NCBI GenBank assembly: GCA_029258915.1
Contig: JAPDJU010000008.1
Location: 1 to 64,000, forward strand
Direction of reading: 5' to 3'
DNA length: 64,000 nt
Source of the DNA: Thermoproteota archaeon
Lineage (GTDB): Archaea > Thermoproteota > Thermoprotei_A > EX4484-217-1
In this document: piece after piece, positions 9,875-17,772 of the stretch
How the letters are laid out: the number at the start of each line of letters is the position of its first letter
Position numbering within the stretch: position 1 is the stretch's first letter
Made by a program: the position numbers and the translations under genes
The notes under the pieces: model-generated
Told to the model about the DNA's origin: nothing
What the model saw: the letters and a program-made list of their open reading frames with translations, nothing else
Database searches by the model: none

Positions 9875-10594
9875 ATGAGCATGTTAGAGCATAAAGTTAA
9901 ACGAGATTTAAGAGAGATTTTTGACAAAATAGCGCAGAGTTATGCTTATACCAGGTTAAAACCGTGGAATATAGTTTTAAATGTCATTAGCAGTAAAACT
10001 TCGGTTTTAGGAGATATCGGTTGTGGACCTGGCCAAAACATTCAGTATGTTCTTGAAAACGCAACCTGGGTTAGAGTCATTGGCGTTGACATTTCTAGAC
10101 AGATGCTACTCATTACTGCAAAAAGGCTGAAAAGAAGAAAGCTTTATGAAAGAACAGATCTTATAGAAGCCGATTTAGAGTTTTTACCTTTTAGAAATAG
10201 CGTTTTCGACAGTTTAACATACATAGCATCTATACACCATTTACCTTCTAAAAAAGCCAGGTTAAATGCAATACTTGAAGCTAAGAGAGTATTGAAAAAG
10301 AGGGGTAAAGTTCTAATAACCGTTTGGTCTTTGCTTCAAAAAAGATTCATTAAAGCTCTTCTTAAGAACATGTTTCTTAAAATTCTAGGTAAAAGAAAAA
10401 GCTTAGGTGACGTTTTTATCCCTTGGAAACATAAGGGAGAAGCTTACCTTAGATATTATCACCTGTTTACACCTTGGGAACTTAAATCCTTAATTAGAAG
10501 TACAGGGTTAGTAATTTTAGGGTTTGGCGGGTTAAAAGTTAGGTCTAAACTGTTACCTGAAAACTATTTTGCTTTAGGGTGTAAGTGTAAGTAA
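9875..10594 (+). CDS. Trm9-like SAM-dependent tRNA methyltransferase
   Basis: A class I methyltransferase with the SAM-binding motif DIGCGPGQN, the acidic motif GVDIS, and the segment SIHHLPSKKARLNAILEAKRVLKKRGKVLITVW, closely following the Trm9/ABH8 methyltransferase pattern (family knowledge: these methylate the carboxymethyl group at wobble uridine 34). The N-terminal IFDKIAQSYAYTRLKPW also matches this group. Its TAA stop overlaps the Elp3 start by one base (TAATG), which couples it to the enzyme that makes the presumed substrate modification. The start could be TTG 9872, ATG 9875 or ATG 9881. The tRNA target is inferred from family and neighbour, not shown. Confidence 0.82.
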   Translation: MSMLEHKVKRDLREIFDKIAQSYAYTRLKPWNIVLNVISSKTSVLGDIGCGPGQNIQYVLENATWVRVIGVDISRQMLLITAKRLKRRKLYERTDLIEADLEFLPFRNSVFDSLTYIASIHHLPSKKARLNAILEAKRVLKKRGKVLITVWSLLQKRFIKALLKNMFLKILGKRKSLGDVFIPWKHKGEAYLRYYHLFTPWELKSLIRSTGLVILGFGGLKVRSKLLPENYFALGCKCK

Positions 10595-12054
10595 TGAGCT
10601 ATCGAACAAGAGCTCAAGAATTTTTAGCTAAAAGGAAAAGACCTGTTAGAACACTTTCAGGAGTAACAGTAGTTGCTATAATGAGCCATCCATATCCATG
10701 CCCTCATGGTAAGTGTTTATATTGTCCTGGAGGGCCCGAGTGTAATACTCCTCAAAGCTATATTGGCGAAGAACCAGCACTTATGAGAGCAATATATAAT
10801 AGATTTGACCCCTACTATCAGGTTAGAAACAGGCTTCAACAATATGTGGAAATAGGCCATAAACCAAGTAAGGTCGAATTAATAGTTATGGGCGGAACTT
10901 TTCCAGCAATGCCCCTTGATTATCAGGAATGGTTTGTAACTATGGCTCTTGAAGCAATGAATAGGTTTCCTAAGAAAAAACCAAGAAAATACATTAGCCT
11001 AGAAGAAGCCCAAGTAAGGAATGAACATGCAAAAATAAGATGCATAGGTATAACATTTGAAACAAGACCTGATTGGGCTAAGGAAAAACACGTAGACTTT
11101 ATGCTTAAACTGGGAGGTACAAGAGTAGAGCTAGGAGTTCAGACAATATATGATGATGTTTTAAAAACCGTAAAGAGAGGCCATGGGGTAAGGGAAACTA
11201 TTGAGGCAACAAGAATACTTAAGGATGCAGGCTTTAAAGTAGCATACCATATTATGCCAGGGCTTCCAGGAAGCAATTTAGACAGAGATTTAGAAATGGT
11301 AAAAACCATTTTTGAAGATCCAAGGTTTAAACCTGACATGCTTAAAATATATCCTACACTAGTTATTGAAGGTACAGGACTTTACAATTTATGGAAGCAG
11401 GGAAAATATAGTGCATTAACAGATGAAGAAGCTGTTGAGCTAATATCTGAAATGTATCGCTATATACCTAAATGGGTCCGTATAATGAGAATACAGAGAG
11501 ATGTTCCATCACAACTAATTATAGCTGGGCCTAAGAAAGGAAACTTAAGACAACTTGTTGAAAGGAGAGTTATTGAAAAGAAAATACCCTGTAGAGAGAT
11601 TAGATTTAGAGAAGTAGGTCTTAAAATGTGGAAAGAAGGAATAGAGCCTGATATTAAAGATATTAAGCTACTTAAAGAAGAGTATGAAGCAAGCGAAGGA
11701 TTCGAAATTTTCCTTTCAATAGAAGATACTGTTAAAGACATTCTTATAGCGTTTTTAAGACTAAGAATACCGTCGGAAAAAGCTCATAGACCTGAAGTTG
11801 ACAGTAAAACAGCTATTGTAAGAGAACTTCACGTTTACGGGCCTCAAGTCCCTATAGGCGAAGAACCACTATTTGAATGGCAGCATAAAAATTGGGGACG
11901 TATACTATTGCGTGAAGCAGAGAAAATAGCTGTAGAAAAATATGATGCTAAGAAGATAATTATTATCTCAGGTATCGGTGTTAGAGAATATTATAGAAGA
12001 CTAGGCTACTTTAGACCTTCATTAAGCCCCTACATGGTAAAGTATTGCATTTAG
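10594..12054 (+). CDS. elp3: Elp3, tRNA wobble-uridine carboxymethyl/acetyl-CoA radical SAM enzyme
   Basis: A 486-residue Elp3 orthologue. The radical SAM iron-sulfur cysteines are in CPHGKCLYC (C36, C41, C44), and the C-terminal acetyltransferase domain is visible (LREAEKIAVEKYDAKK and ISGIGVREYYRRLGY). The enzyme uses acetyl-CoA and SAM chemistry to begin carboxymethylation at C5 of uridine 34 in tRNA. Archaea lack the rest of the eukaryotic Elongator complex, so Elp3 acts alone. It overlaps the upstream Trm9-like methyltransferase by one base. Confidence 0.97.
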   Translation: MSYRTRAQEFLAKRKRPVRTLSGVTVVAIMSHPYPCPHGKCLYCPGGPECNTPQSYIGEEPALMRAIYNRFDPYYQVRNRLQQYVEIGHKPSKVELIVMGGTFPAMPLDYQEWFVTMALEAMNRFPKKKPRKYISLEEAQVRNEHAKIRCIGITFETRPDWAKEKHVDFMLKLGGTRVELGVQTIYDDVLKTVKRGHGVRETIEATRILKDAGFKVAYHIMPGLPGSNLDRDLEMVKTIFEDPRFKPDMLKIYPTLVIEGTGLYNLWKQGKYSALTDEEAVELISEMYRYIPKWVRIMRIQRDVPSQLIIAGPKKGNLRQLVERRVIEKKIPCREIRFREVGLKMWKEGIEPDIKDIKLLKEEYEASEGFEIFLSIEDTVKDILIAFLRLRIPSEKAHRPEVDSKTAIVRELHVYGPQVPIGEEPLFEWQHKNWGRILLREAEKIAVEKYDAKKIIIISGIGVREYYRRLGYFRPSLSPYMVKYCI

Positions 12055-12147
12055 ATGGAAAAAGTAATACTTAGTGTAAAGCCTTTTATTTAAAGTAATT
12101 GAAGGATTATGTTTTCGAGAGTGTATTGTAAGTGGTGATTATCGTCA

Positions 12148-13038
12148 TTGGATTTCGCTGCGGCATTAGTTAATGTAGGTGTAGTGGCTGCTTTAACAAT
12201 AGCAGTTATTGTTCTTTATAAGGCTAATAAGTTTGCTACAAAGTTTATAAAGGATAGAGTAGGTAAGAAGAAGCCAAGCTTAGCATCTATTATGATACTT
12301 CTTCTTAAAATTACCACGTCTATAACAATAATATTCATGGTTTACAGTATTTTTAAAACGTTTTACCCTGACATTGCACTTACATTAACGAATGTAACAG
12401 TAGCTGCAGGTATTTTAGGTATCATCTTCGGTTTAGCAGCACAAAGTAGCTTAGGAAACGCTATTGCAGGCATGATCCTTGTCTTCAGTCAGGCGGTTAA
12501 AGTAGGGGATATGGTAGAGTATAATGGAGAAGTAGCTGCTGTAGAAGATATTAAGTTAACACATACAATTTTGAAACTTAGAGACGGGAGGAAAATAGCA
12601 ATACCAAACGCTAACATGCTGAACTCTAACATAGTAAACTATAGTATGGTTGATGAGCTCGTAGCAGCATCTGTAACTGTAGGTATAAGCTATGAAAGTA
12701 ATTTAGATAGTGCAATAAAGGCTATGATAGAGGCTGCACGAGAACACCCTAAAGTTCTAGGAAAACCACCACCTCAAGTGATAATTACAGGTTTTGGAGA
12801 TTTCAGTATAAACCTGAAGCTTTTAGCATGGATTGATGATCCATGGATTAAACCCATCATAGAAAGCGATTTAACATGGACAATATATGAGAAATTCAAG
12901 AAATACAATGTAGAAATACCTTACCCAAGAAGGGTAATTATTGTTAAAAGCCCTGAAGAGCAAAGAAAAGTAACTGAAACTATTGGAAAAGAACTTTCAT
13001 CAACTGTGAGAGGTGAAGCAGTAAAAGAGGTCAGCTAA
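12148..13038 (+). CDS. mscS: Small-conductance mechanosensitive channel (MscS family)
   Basis: A membrane channel opened by membrane tension. Three N-terminal membrane helices are present, the third being the glycine/alanine-rich pore helix followed by QSSLGNAIAGMILVFSQAV, with KVGDMVEYNGEVAAVEDIKLTHT and the beta-domain IPNANMLNSNIVNYS typical of MscS. The start is probably TTG at 12148, with GGTGAT about ten bases upstream. The next gene, an ESCRT-III protein, starts one base after the stop codon, so the two are almost certainly co-transcribed. Confidence 0.95.
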   Translation: MDFAAALVNVGVVAALTIAVIVLYKANKFATKFIKDRVGKKKPSLASIMILLLKITTSITIIFMVYSIFKTFYPDIALTLTNVTVAAGILGIIFGLAAQSSLGNAIAGMILVFSQAVKVGDMVEYNGEVAAVEDIKLTHTILKLRDGRKIAIPNANMLNSNIVNYSMVDELVAASVTVGISYESNLDSAIKAMIEAAREHPKVLGKPPPQVIITGFGDFSINLKLLAWIDDPWIKPIIESDLTWTIYEKFKKYNVEIPYPRRVIIVKSPEEQRKVTETIGKELSSTVRGEAVKEVS

Positions 13039-13039
13039 A

Positions 13040-13615
13040 ATGGTATTATGGATTTTTGGTAGAAAGAAAAGAAGATTTGAAGACCTAAAAACTAAAAGAA
13101 TGACACTAGCACTTAGAAAATTAAGGATAGCATCAGCTGCAATAGCATCTCTAATAAATAACATAGATAAACACATACACTTTCTTAAAGCTAGAATAGT
13201 TAGGTTAAAACAAAGATCAAAAGACCTTGAAAAAGTAGGCATGTATAGTGAGGTAAGAATGATAAGGAATGAAATAGCAGAAATACAGAAAACGATTAAG
13301 AAATTAACTGTAACGAGAAATATACTGGAAAAAGTAAAGCTAAGACTGAATACGTTAAGAGATATGAGCGAAGCCCTAATAATACTTGCTCCAGCATTAA
13401 ATGTTTTAAGAAGGCTAATTAAAGATCTTATGAGAGTTAAGCCGGAAATAGCTTACCAAATAAATAGCATAAGAGAGCTAATTTATTCTTCACTCTTAGA
13501 CTTAGGCGAGTTTACTAGAGTTACCATTGAATACTATGTTGCAACAAGCCGCGAAGCAGAAGAAATACTTGAAGAAGCCATGAAAATAGCCGAGCAGAAG
13601 CTAAAAGAAACATAA
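13040..13615 (+). CDS. cdvB: ESCRT-III-like protein, CdvB family (short paralogue)
   Basis: A 191-residue, helix- and coiled-coil-rich protein. It matches the Sulfolobus CdvB1/CdvB2 pattern: the block LEKVKLRLNTLRDMSEALI followed by LAPALNVLRRL and then IRELIYSSLLDLGEF corresponds to conserved ESCRT-III core positions. The N-terminus is strongly basic (RKKRRFEDLKTKR), as expected for membrane contact, and the C-terminus is acidic (EAEEILEEAMKIAEQ). There is no C-terminal winged-helix domain like that of the main CdvB, so this is a short paralogue. ESCRT-III polymers act in membrane scission, cell division and vesicle release. It follows mscS by one base. Confidence 0.87.
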   Translation: MVLWIFGRKKRRFEDLKTKRMTLALRKLRIASAAIASLINNIDKHIHFLKARIVRLKQRSKDLEKVGMYSEVRMIRNEIAEIQKTIKKLTVTRNILEKVKLRLNTLRDMSEALIILAPALNVLRRLIKDLMRVKPEIAYQINSIRELIYSSLLDLGEFTRVTIEYYVATSREAEEILEEAMKIAEQKLKET

Positions 13616-13684
13616 TGACAATACTTCCCTCAGCCTAGAAAAGACCGGAGAGATAGTCAATAGGATATTTCATGGCTAACGCAT

Positions 13685-13957
13685 TTAATCGTTCTTCACT
13701 GAACCAGTTAAACAATGTCTTATTATCATAACGTGACTCAAATAAGAATCTCTTCCTGTTCTCTTTATAAACTGCCCTAGTGTTATAGGGTTGCCTTTAA
13801 ACACTTTATCGAAAAACTCTATTATTCTCTTAACTTCCAGAAAACTTGTTGTTAAAATCTTAACAAAGTAGTCTACTTGTTTTCGATGTCTTCTTTTAAT
13901 AATATACTTAGTACCATCACCATCCCAGAGACCTGCTAACCATGCTTCAAACCGCAT
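13685..13957 (-). pseudogene. LAGLIDADG homing-endonuclease remnant
   Basis: A 90-residue reading frame that starts with one intact LAGLIDADG motif (WLAGLWDGDGTK) and continues with a KRIIEFFDKVF segment usual in this family. Functional single-motif enzymes are usually 160-180 residues and two-motif enzymes about 200, so this is about half a protein. I find no continuation in the downstream sequence and it is not inside an rRNA or tRNA gene. It is most likely a decayed endonuclease left after intron or free-standing mobility. Confidence 0.6.
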
Positions 13958-14282
13958 TTGTGTTTATACCATTTATGAGAATGTATCTGAACTCCCTTTA
14001 TAAAGTTACGAACATGGTGTATGTAACCAAGGTAAACTATTTAATAAAGATGCATCCTATAAAAATTAGCTTAAAAACATTACAGAAAAAAAAGCATTAA
14101 CTGTGCATAGCTTACTCGCTAAAGAAGAGAATATTATTAAGGAGTATGATTACATTGAAGCGGAATATCCTACTGTTAGAGATGATATGGGAAGGGATAA
14201 ACCTATCAGTTTAGAATAATTTCTGTTTTGAAGGGATAAAAGCGAGAAATTAAAATATCTCATATTTTGAATTTATGAATGT
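13958..14282. other. AT-rich gap with a possible frameshifted small gene
   Basis: This 325-base stretch holds no intact gene. From ATG 14050 a short frame runs to TAA at 14098-14100, passing through a run of eight A (14086-14093). Adding one base in that run would join it to a second frame ending at 14219 and give a continuous product of about 56 residues (KKALTVHSLLAKEENIIKEY is part of it). This could be a decayed small gene, a sequencing slip, or chance. No family is recognised. Confidence 0.25.
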
Positions 14283-14413
14283 GCCGCCGTAGCTTAGCGG
14301 GTAGAACCCCTAAAACTCCCTTACGGGGGTTTAGGGGTACATGGCGCCGCCCTGGTAAGGGCTGAGCTCCGGTTAGGCGGAGGTCCCGGGTTCAAATCCC
14401 GGCGGCGGCTCCA
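14283..14413 (+). tRNA. tRNA-Thr (GGT) with two introns
   Basis: The mature tRNA is assembled from 14283-14305, 14344-14357 and 14375-14413, giving 76 bases including the encoded CCA. The acceptor stem GCCGCCG/CGGCGGC is perfect, the discriminator is T at 14410 (usual for archaeal tRNA-Thr), and the anticodon stem CCGCC/GGCGG encloses CTGGTA+A, with anticodon GGT at 14354-14356. Intron 1 (about 14306-14343, 38 bases) lies in the D arm around position 23/24 and folds into a strong hairpin (ACCCCTAAA with TTTAGGGGT). Intron 2 (about 14358-14374, 17 bases) is at the canonical 37/38 site. Intron ends are inferred from cloverleaf restoration and could shift by a base or two. Confidence 0.88.
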
Positions 14414-14444
14414 TAAACCATGTTATTGCATTGTTATGTTTAAT

Positions 14445-14819
14445 TTAAACACCTAACTCGACAATGTATTTTACCATGTCTTCTGCTTCTTTTTCAAGTA
14501 TAGCAATATCGCTAGCTAAAGGGGCACCATAGGTTTTAACATCATAATCGCATGTTACCAATACTTCACCTTCAGGTTTTAAAACTAAGGTAACTCTTAA
14601 AGTTGTTTTACATTTCTCAACTCTAGCACCGGTAAAAGAAGCCATTCCACTTCCACGTTCAAAGACTATTGTTTTCGGTATGAAAATGTTTTCAATATCA
14701 TAAGGGATTACTCTTCTAATTCTATAGGGAAATTTAAGCTTAAACGTAAAGTATTCAACAAGGTAATCAAAAATTTTCTCTGCATCTCCTTTGATGCTAA
14801 AAGTTTTTGTAATTTTCAA
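14445..14819 (-). CDS. Conserved-looking protein of unknown function
   Basis: A 124-residue cytoplasmic protein without a recognised motif. The alternating strand pattern and start (MKITKTFSIKGDAEKIFDYL) recall small SRPBCC/START-like or CoxG-like domains, but this is only an impression. The upstream sequence GGAGGCGGTTGTTTT gives a plausible ribosome-binding site a few bases before the ATG. It sits between tRNA-Thr and the RlmI-like methyltransferase on the same strand as the latter. Confidence 0.65.
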   Translation of the reverse strand: MKITKTFSIKGDAEKIFDYLVEYFTFKLKFPYRIRRVIPYDIENIFIPKTIVFERGSGMASFTGARVEKCKTTLRVTLVLKPEGEVLVTCDYDVKTYGAPLASDIAILEKEAEDMVKYIVELGV

Positions 14820-14889
14820 AACAACCGCCTCCTATAAACTACAACATTCCTCCGTAAATATATTATCGATTTTTAGTTTAAAAATGAGA

Positions 14890-16077
14890 CTATGCAATTG
14901 TAAGAAATATGGATTTAAGATAGTTTAAATAGCTTGCCATAACGTTGAACACATGGTCTTTAGCTTGTCCTCTAACAGAACCTAGAAACACATAATTCAC
15001 ACCTTGATTTTTAAACGCTTCATCTATAAGCCTTAAGAAATCCTCTACATGGAGAAAGTAGCTGCAGCTGCTTAGAAAAACCAAAGTGTATTCTTTTACA
15101 AGTTTAGCAATATAGCTGAAAAGTTTAAAGTAAGCTTTAACACCACGCCTATAATGTTCTTTAGAAGGTATGAAAGCCGGAGGGTCTGCAATGATTACAT
15201 CAAATTTTTCGCCCTTACCAATAAGCTTAGGTAAAGCATTCCAAACATTATCGGCATGTACTTTAAAGTTTCTAACACCATTTAATTCAACATTTCTCTT
15301 AAGAACTTCAATAGCCTTGTTATCTTCTTCCACAAAAACAACTTCTTTAGCGCCGGCATTAGCGGCATGTATGCCGAACCCCCCAGTATAGGAGAATAGG
15401 TCAAGAACTCTAATGTTGGGTTCTATGAACTTTTCAAGTTCTAACCTGTTTTCTCGTTGATCCAGGAAAAAACCCGTTTTCTGGCCATGAACAATGTTAA
15501 CTATGAAACTTGAGTTTCCCTCATGAATTATGGTTTCACTTTTACTTCCTCTTATGAATCTTCTTCTAAAAACCAATCCTATATTGCTCCTACTCTTTTG
15601 GTCGCTTTTCTCATAAATGCTAATGTGTTTACCTAAAATTTCAGTTATTACGTTAACTATGTCGTTTAATGCTAAATCTATGGCTTGACTTGAAGACTGA
15701 ATAACCACTATATCATTATATACGTCAACTATAAGCCCTGAAATATGGTCTCCATCACTATTAATTAGCCTGTAAAAGCCCGTATCGAAATATTTGATAG
15801 CTTTCCTTCTCTTAAGGGCCTTGTCGAAAAGTTTATGGAAAGCATCATAACGATTACCGTAGAAAGGTTTATTGAACATAACTCTAACAGCAATAGGCCC
15901 TACTGTTTCATAAAGGCCACAGCCCAGAAAAACGCCTTCTTCATCATATATTTCGACCAAATCTCCAGGCTTAGGCTTACCCTTAACCTTACGAACCCAT
16001 TTACTATATAGTATAGTAGCACAATTTCTAACTTTTTCAGCACCTTCACCAAAAACAGTAATTTCAGCTTTCCCCAT
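14890..16077 (-). CDS. Class I SAM-dependent RNA methyltransferase, RlmI/RlmK-like
   Basis: A 395-residue protein with an N-terminal PUA RNA-binding domain (about 1-75), a middle domain, and a Rossmann methyltransferase domain containing VLDLFSYTGGFGIHAANAGA, IIADPPAF and SSCSYFL. This order matches the COG1092 family that contains bacterial RlmI, a 23S rRNA m5C methyltransferase. The DPPAF motif and the cysteine in SCS are consistent with m5C chemistry. The exact RNA target in archaea is unknown. Confidence 0.9.
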   Translation of the reverse strand: MGKAEITVFGEGAEKVRNCATILYSKWVRKVKGKPKPGDLVEIYDEEGVFLGCGLYETVGPIAVRVMFNKPFYGNRYDAFHKLFDKALKRRKAIKYFDTGFYRLINSDGDHISGLIVDVYNDIVVIQSSSQAIDLALNDIVNVITEILGKHISIYEKSDQKSRSNIGLVFRRRFIRGSKSETIIHEGNSSFIVNIVHGQKTGFFLDQRENRLELEKFIEPNIRVLDLFSYTGGFGIHAANAGAKEVVFVEEDNKAIEVLKRNVELNGVRNFKVHADNVWNALPKLIGKGEKFDVIIADPPAFIPSKEHYRRGVKAYFKLFSYIAKLVKEYTLVFLSSCSYFLHVEDFLRLIDEAFKNQGVNYVFLGSVRGQAKDHVFNVMASYLNYLKSIFLTIA

Positions 16078-16158
16078 AGAGTAAGCACCTTAACATGCTT
16101 GAAACACTAAAAACATCTAACAGGTTAGAAGTATATTAAATATGTTAAGGTTTAAACC

Positions 16159-16488
16159 ATGTTCCACGTATCAATAACAATAATACCTTTAGGTGTAGGA
16201 ACAAGTATTTCACATTATGTAGCGAAAGCAGTAGAAATAATTGAAGAAGCAGGATACAAGCCTGTTATAGGGCCTGCTGAAACAAGTTTTGAAATCCCAA
16301 GCTTAGAAGAGTTAGGTAGAATTTTAAGGAAAATACATGACACCCTACATGCAATGGGTGTTCAAAGAATAGTAACAACAGTAATGATAGATGATAGAAG
16401 AGATAAATATCAGCCATTAAAAGCTAAAGTAGAGAAAGTAAGGTTTCTTAAAGAAACTATACCTAAACAACCAGTAGGGGTTATTTAA
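16159..16488 (+). CDS. Thiamine-binding-type small protein (MTH1187/YkoF-like)
   Basis: A 109-residue ferredoxin-like-fold protein of the COG0011 family, recognised from VSITIIPLGVGTSISHYVAKAVEIIEEAG, YKPVIGPAETSFE and VQRIVTTVMIDDRRDK. Members of this family form tetramers, and bacterial YkoF binds thiamine; the archaeal role is less clear. A TATA-like sequence (GTATATTAAATATG) lies just upstream with little leader. The end overlaps the convergent pilin-like gene by four bases. Confidence 0.88.
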   Translation: MFHVSITIIPLGVGTSISHYVAKAVEIIEEAGYKPVIGPAETSFEIPSLEELGRILRKIHDTLHAMGVQRIVTTVMIDDRRDKYQPLKAKVEKVRFLKETIPKQPVGVI

Positions 16489-17045
16489 GGTAAAATAAGG
16501 ACAATAGCAACCGTGGAACCGTCAGAAGCAAAGGATAATGTTAAAGCATCTCCATGTCTAAAAGCAGAACCGCCACCAGAATAGAAAACACCACTATGAC
16601 CACTATAAGCTTTAAAACCAGCACCAGGAATAAGAATCCTTAAAACAACCCTATCACCGGGTTCAAGAACAAGCTTACCTGGAAAAATAGATAACTTACC
16701 ATTATCTTCGTAAACAATATGGTACTTTGTAAGACAATCCCAATCATAATATGGAATACCATTAATATAAATACCATCAACAACGGCAGCAGCGGGACCC
16801 CTATTAACAAGGGTCAAATAAATTTCCCAATAATTAGAAGCATCCCACAAATAAACACTATAATTGTCACAAACAATAAACGTACTCCTAGAACTAATCC
16901 ATGAAACAGCCTTAGAATCTATCCCAGCAACACTAAGAGACCTATAAAGCATACCAGAAGCAGTAGACAACCATAAACCAATAGAAGCAGCTATAATAAC
17001 AGAAATACCTAACACCGTCAATACCGTAGCTTTACCTGAAAACAT
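16485..17045 (-). CDS. Pilin-like or secreted single-span protein
   Basis: A 186-residue protein with one N-terminal hydrophobic segment (LTVLGISVIIAASIGLWLS) directly after a short charged start, followed by a beta-rich extracellular part rich in Gly, Ser and Tyr. This layout resembles archaeal minor pilins, though a clear class III cleavage site is not seen. It lies 131 bases downstream of the frameshifted pilin at 17177-17693 on the same strand, which supports a surface-filament role. Function is inferred. Confidence 0.65.
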   Translation of the reverse strand: MFSGKATVLTVLGISVIIAASIGLWLSTASGMLYRSLSVAGIDSKAVSWISSRSTFIVCDNYSVYLWDASNYWEIYLTLVNRGPAAAVVDGIYINGIPYYDWDCLTKYHIVYEDNGKLSIFPGKLVLEPGDRVVLRILIPGAGFKAYSGHSGVFYSGGGSAFRHGDALTLSFASDGSTVAIVLILP

Positions 17046-17176
17046 TAAAATACACCGTAGAGTAATACCAAAGTAATACTTCAGATAATACTATACAGCA
17101 AAACAGATTATTAAAATTATGGGTTAATAATGCAAAACAAATATTGAAGAAAAAATATTTAAACTTTAAAACTCAT

Positions 17177-17693
17177 TTACGGTAGCTCTACAGACCTGGG
17201 ATATTCGTTACCTGCAGCAGTATGTAACTTAACCTCAATTATTTGACCATGTGTAAAATCATTAGGATTATCAGTTACAGAGCCAAGATCTATGCCTATC
17301 CATACTTCATCTCCTGGATCTAAGGAGTAACTTATCGATGCTGATGTTGTTCCTAAATCTGAGGAGGGATCGGTTATTGTAGGTACTCGTAGCTGCACCT
17401 ACACCTGTAAAGCTACTCATAGGTTTTGCATTAATGAATATATTATCAATAGTCGTTGACGTTGTACCTGTATTCTTTACATCTAATATTACGTAGAAAT
17501 GACCATCATCTACTACAGCATATGCTGATACTATTTCTAGTTTTTCATACCTTGTGAATAGTCCTGTTATGCCTGTCATCCAGAATGCTACTGCTACTGC
17601 TATTGCTATTGCTACCGATACGATAATTACTGTGGCTATTACGGGTGAAATAGCCTTGGTACTCATGTGTTTTTTACACCCTATGTTTTTCAT
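17177..17693 (-). pseudogene. Archaeal type IV pilin, frameshifted
   Basis: The N-terminal part (MSTKAISPVIATVIIVSVAI, about residue 10 onwards) is the canonical archaeal type IV pilin class III leader and hydrophobic helix. The reading frame then follows a beta-strand head (VVDDGHFYVILDVKNTGTTS) but loses coherence near 17390-17400, while another minus-strand frame continues the head as LRVPTITDPSSDLGTTSASI to the stop at 17177. One extra base (or two missing) near the GCAGCTACGAGT segment explains this. It is either a true pseudogene, a phase-variable gene or a sequence error. The start may be 17693 or the ATG at 17666. Confidence 0.72.
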
Positions 17694-17772
17694 TTCGCCT
17701 TATATTTTAAATTTTTTACTTCGGATAAGCATTATTAAATATTGGGGTATTTAAGGTTTATAGTAGAGGGTG

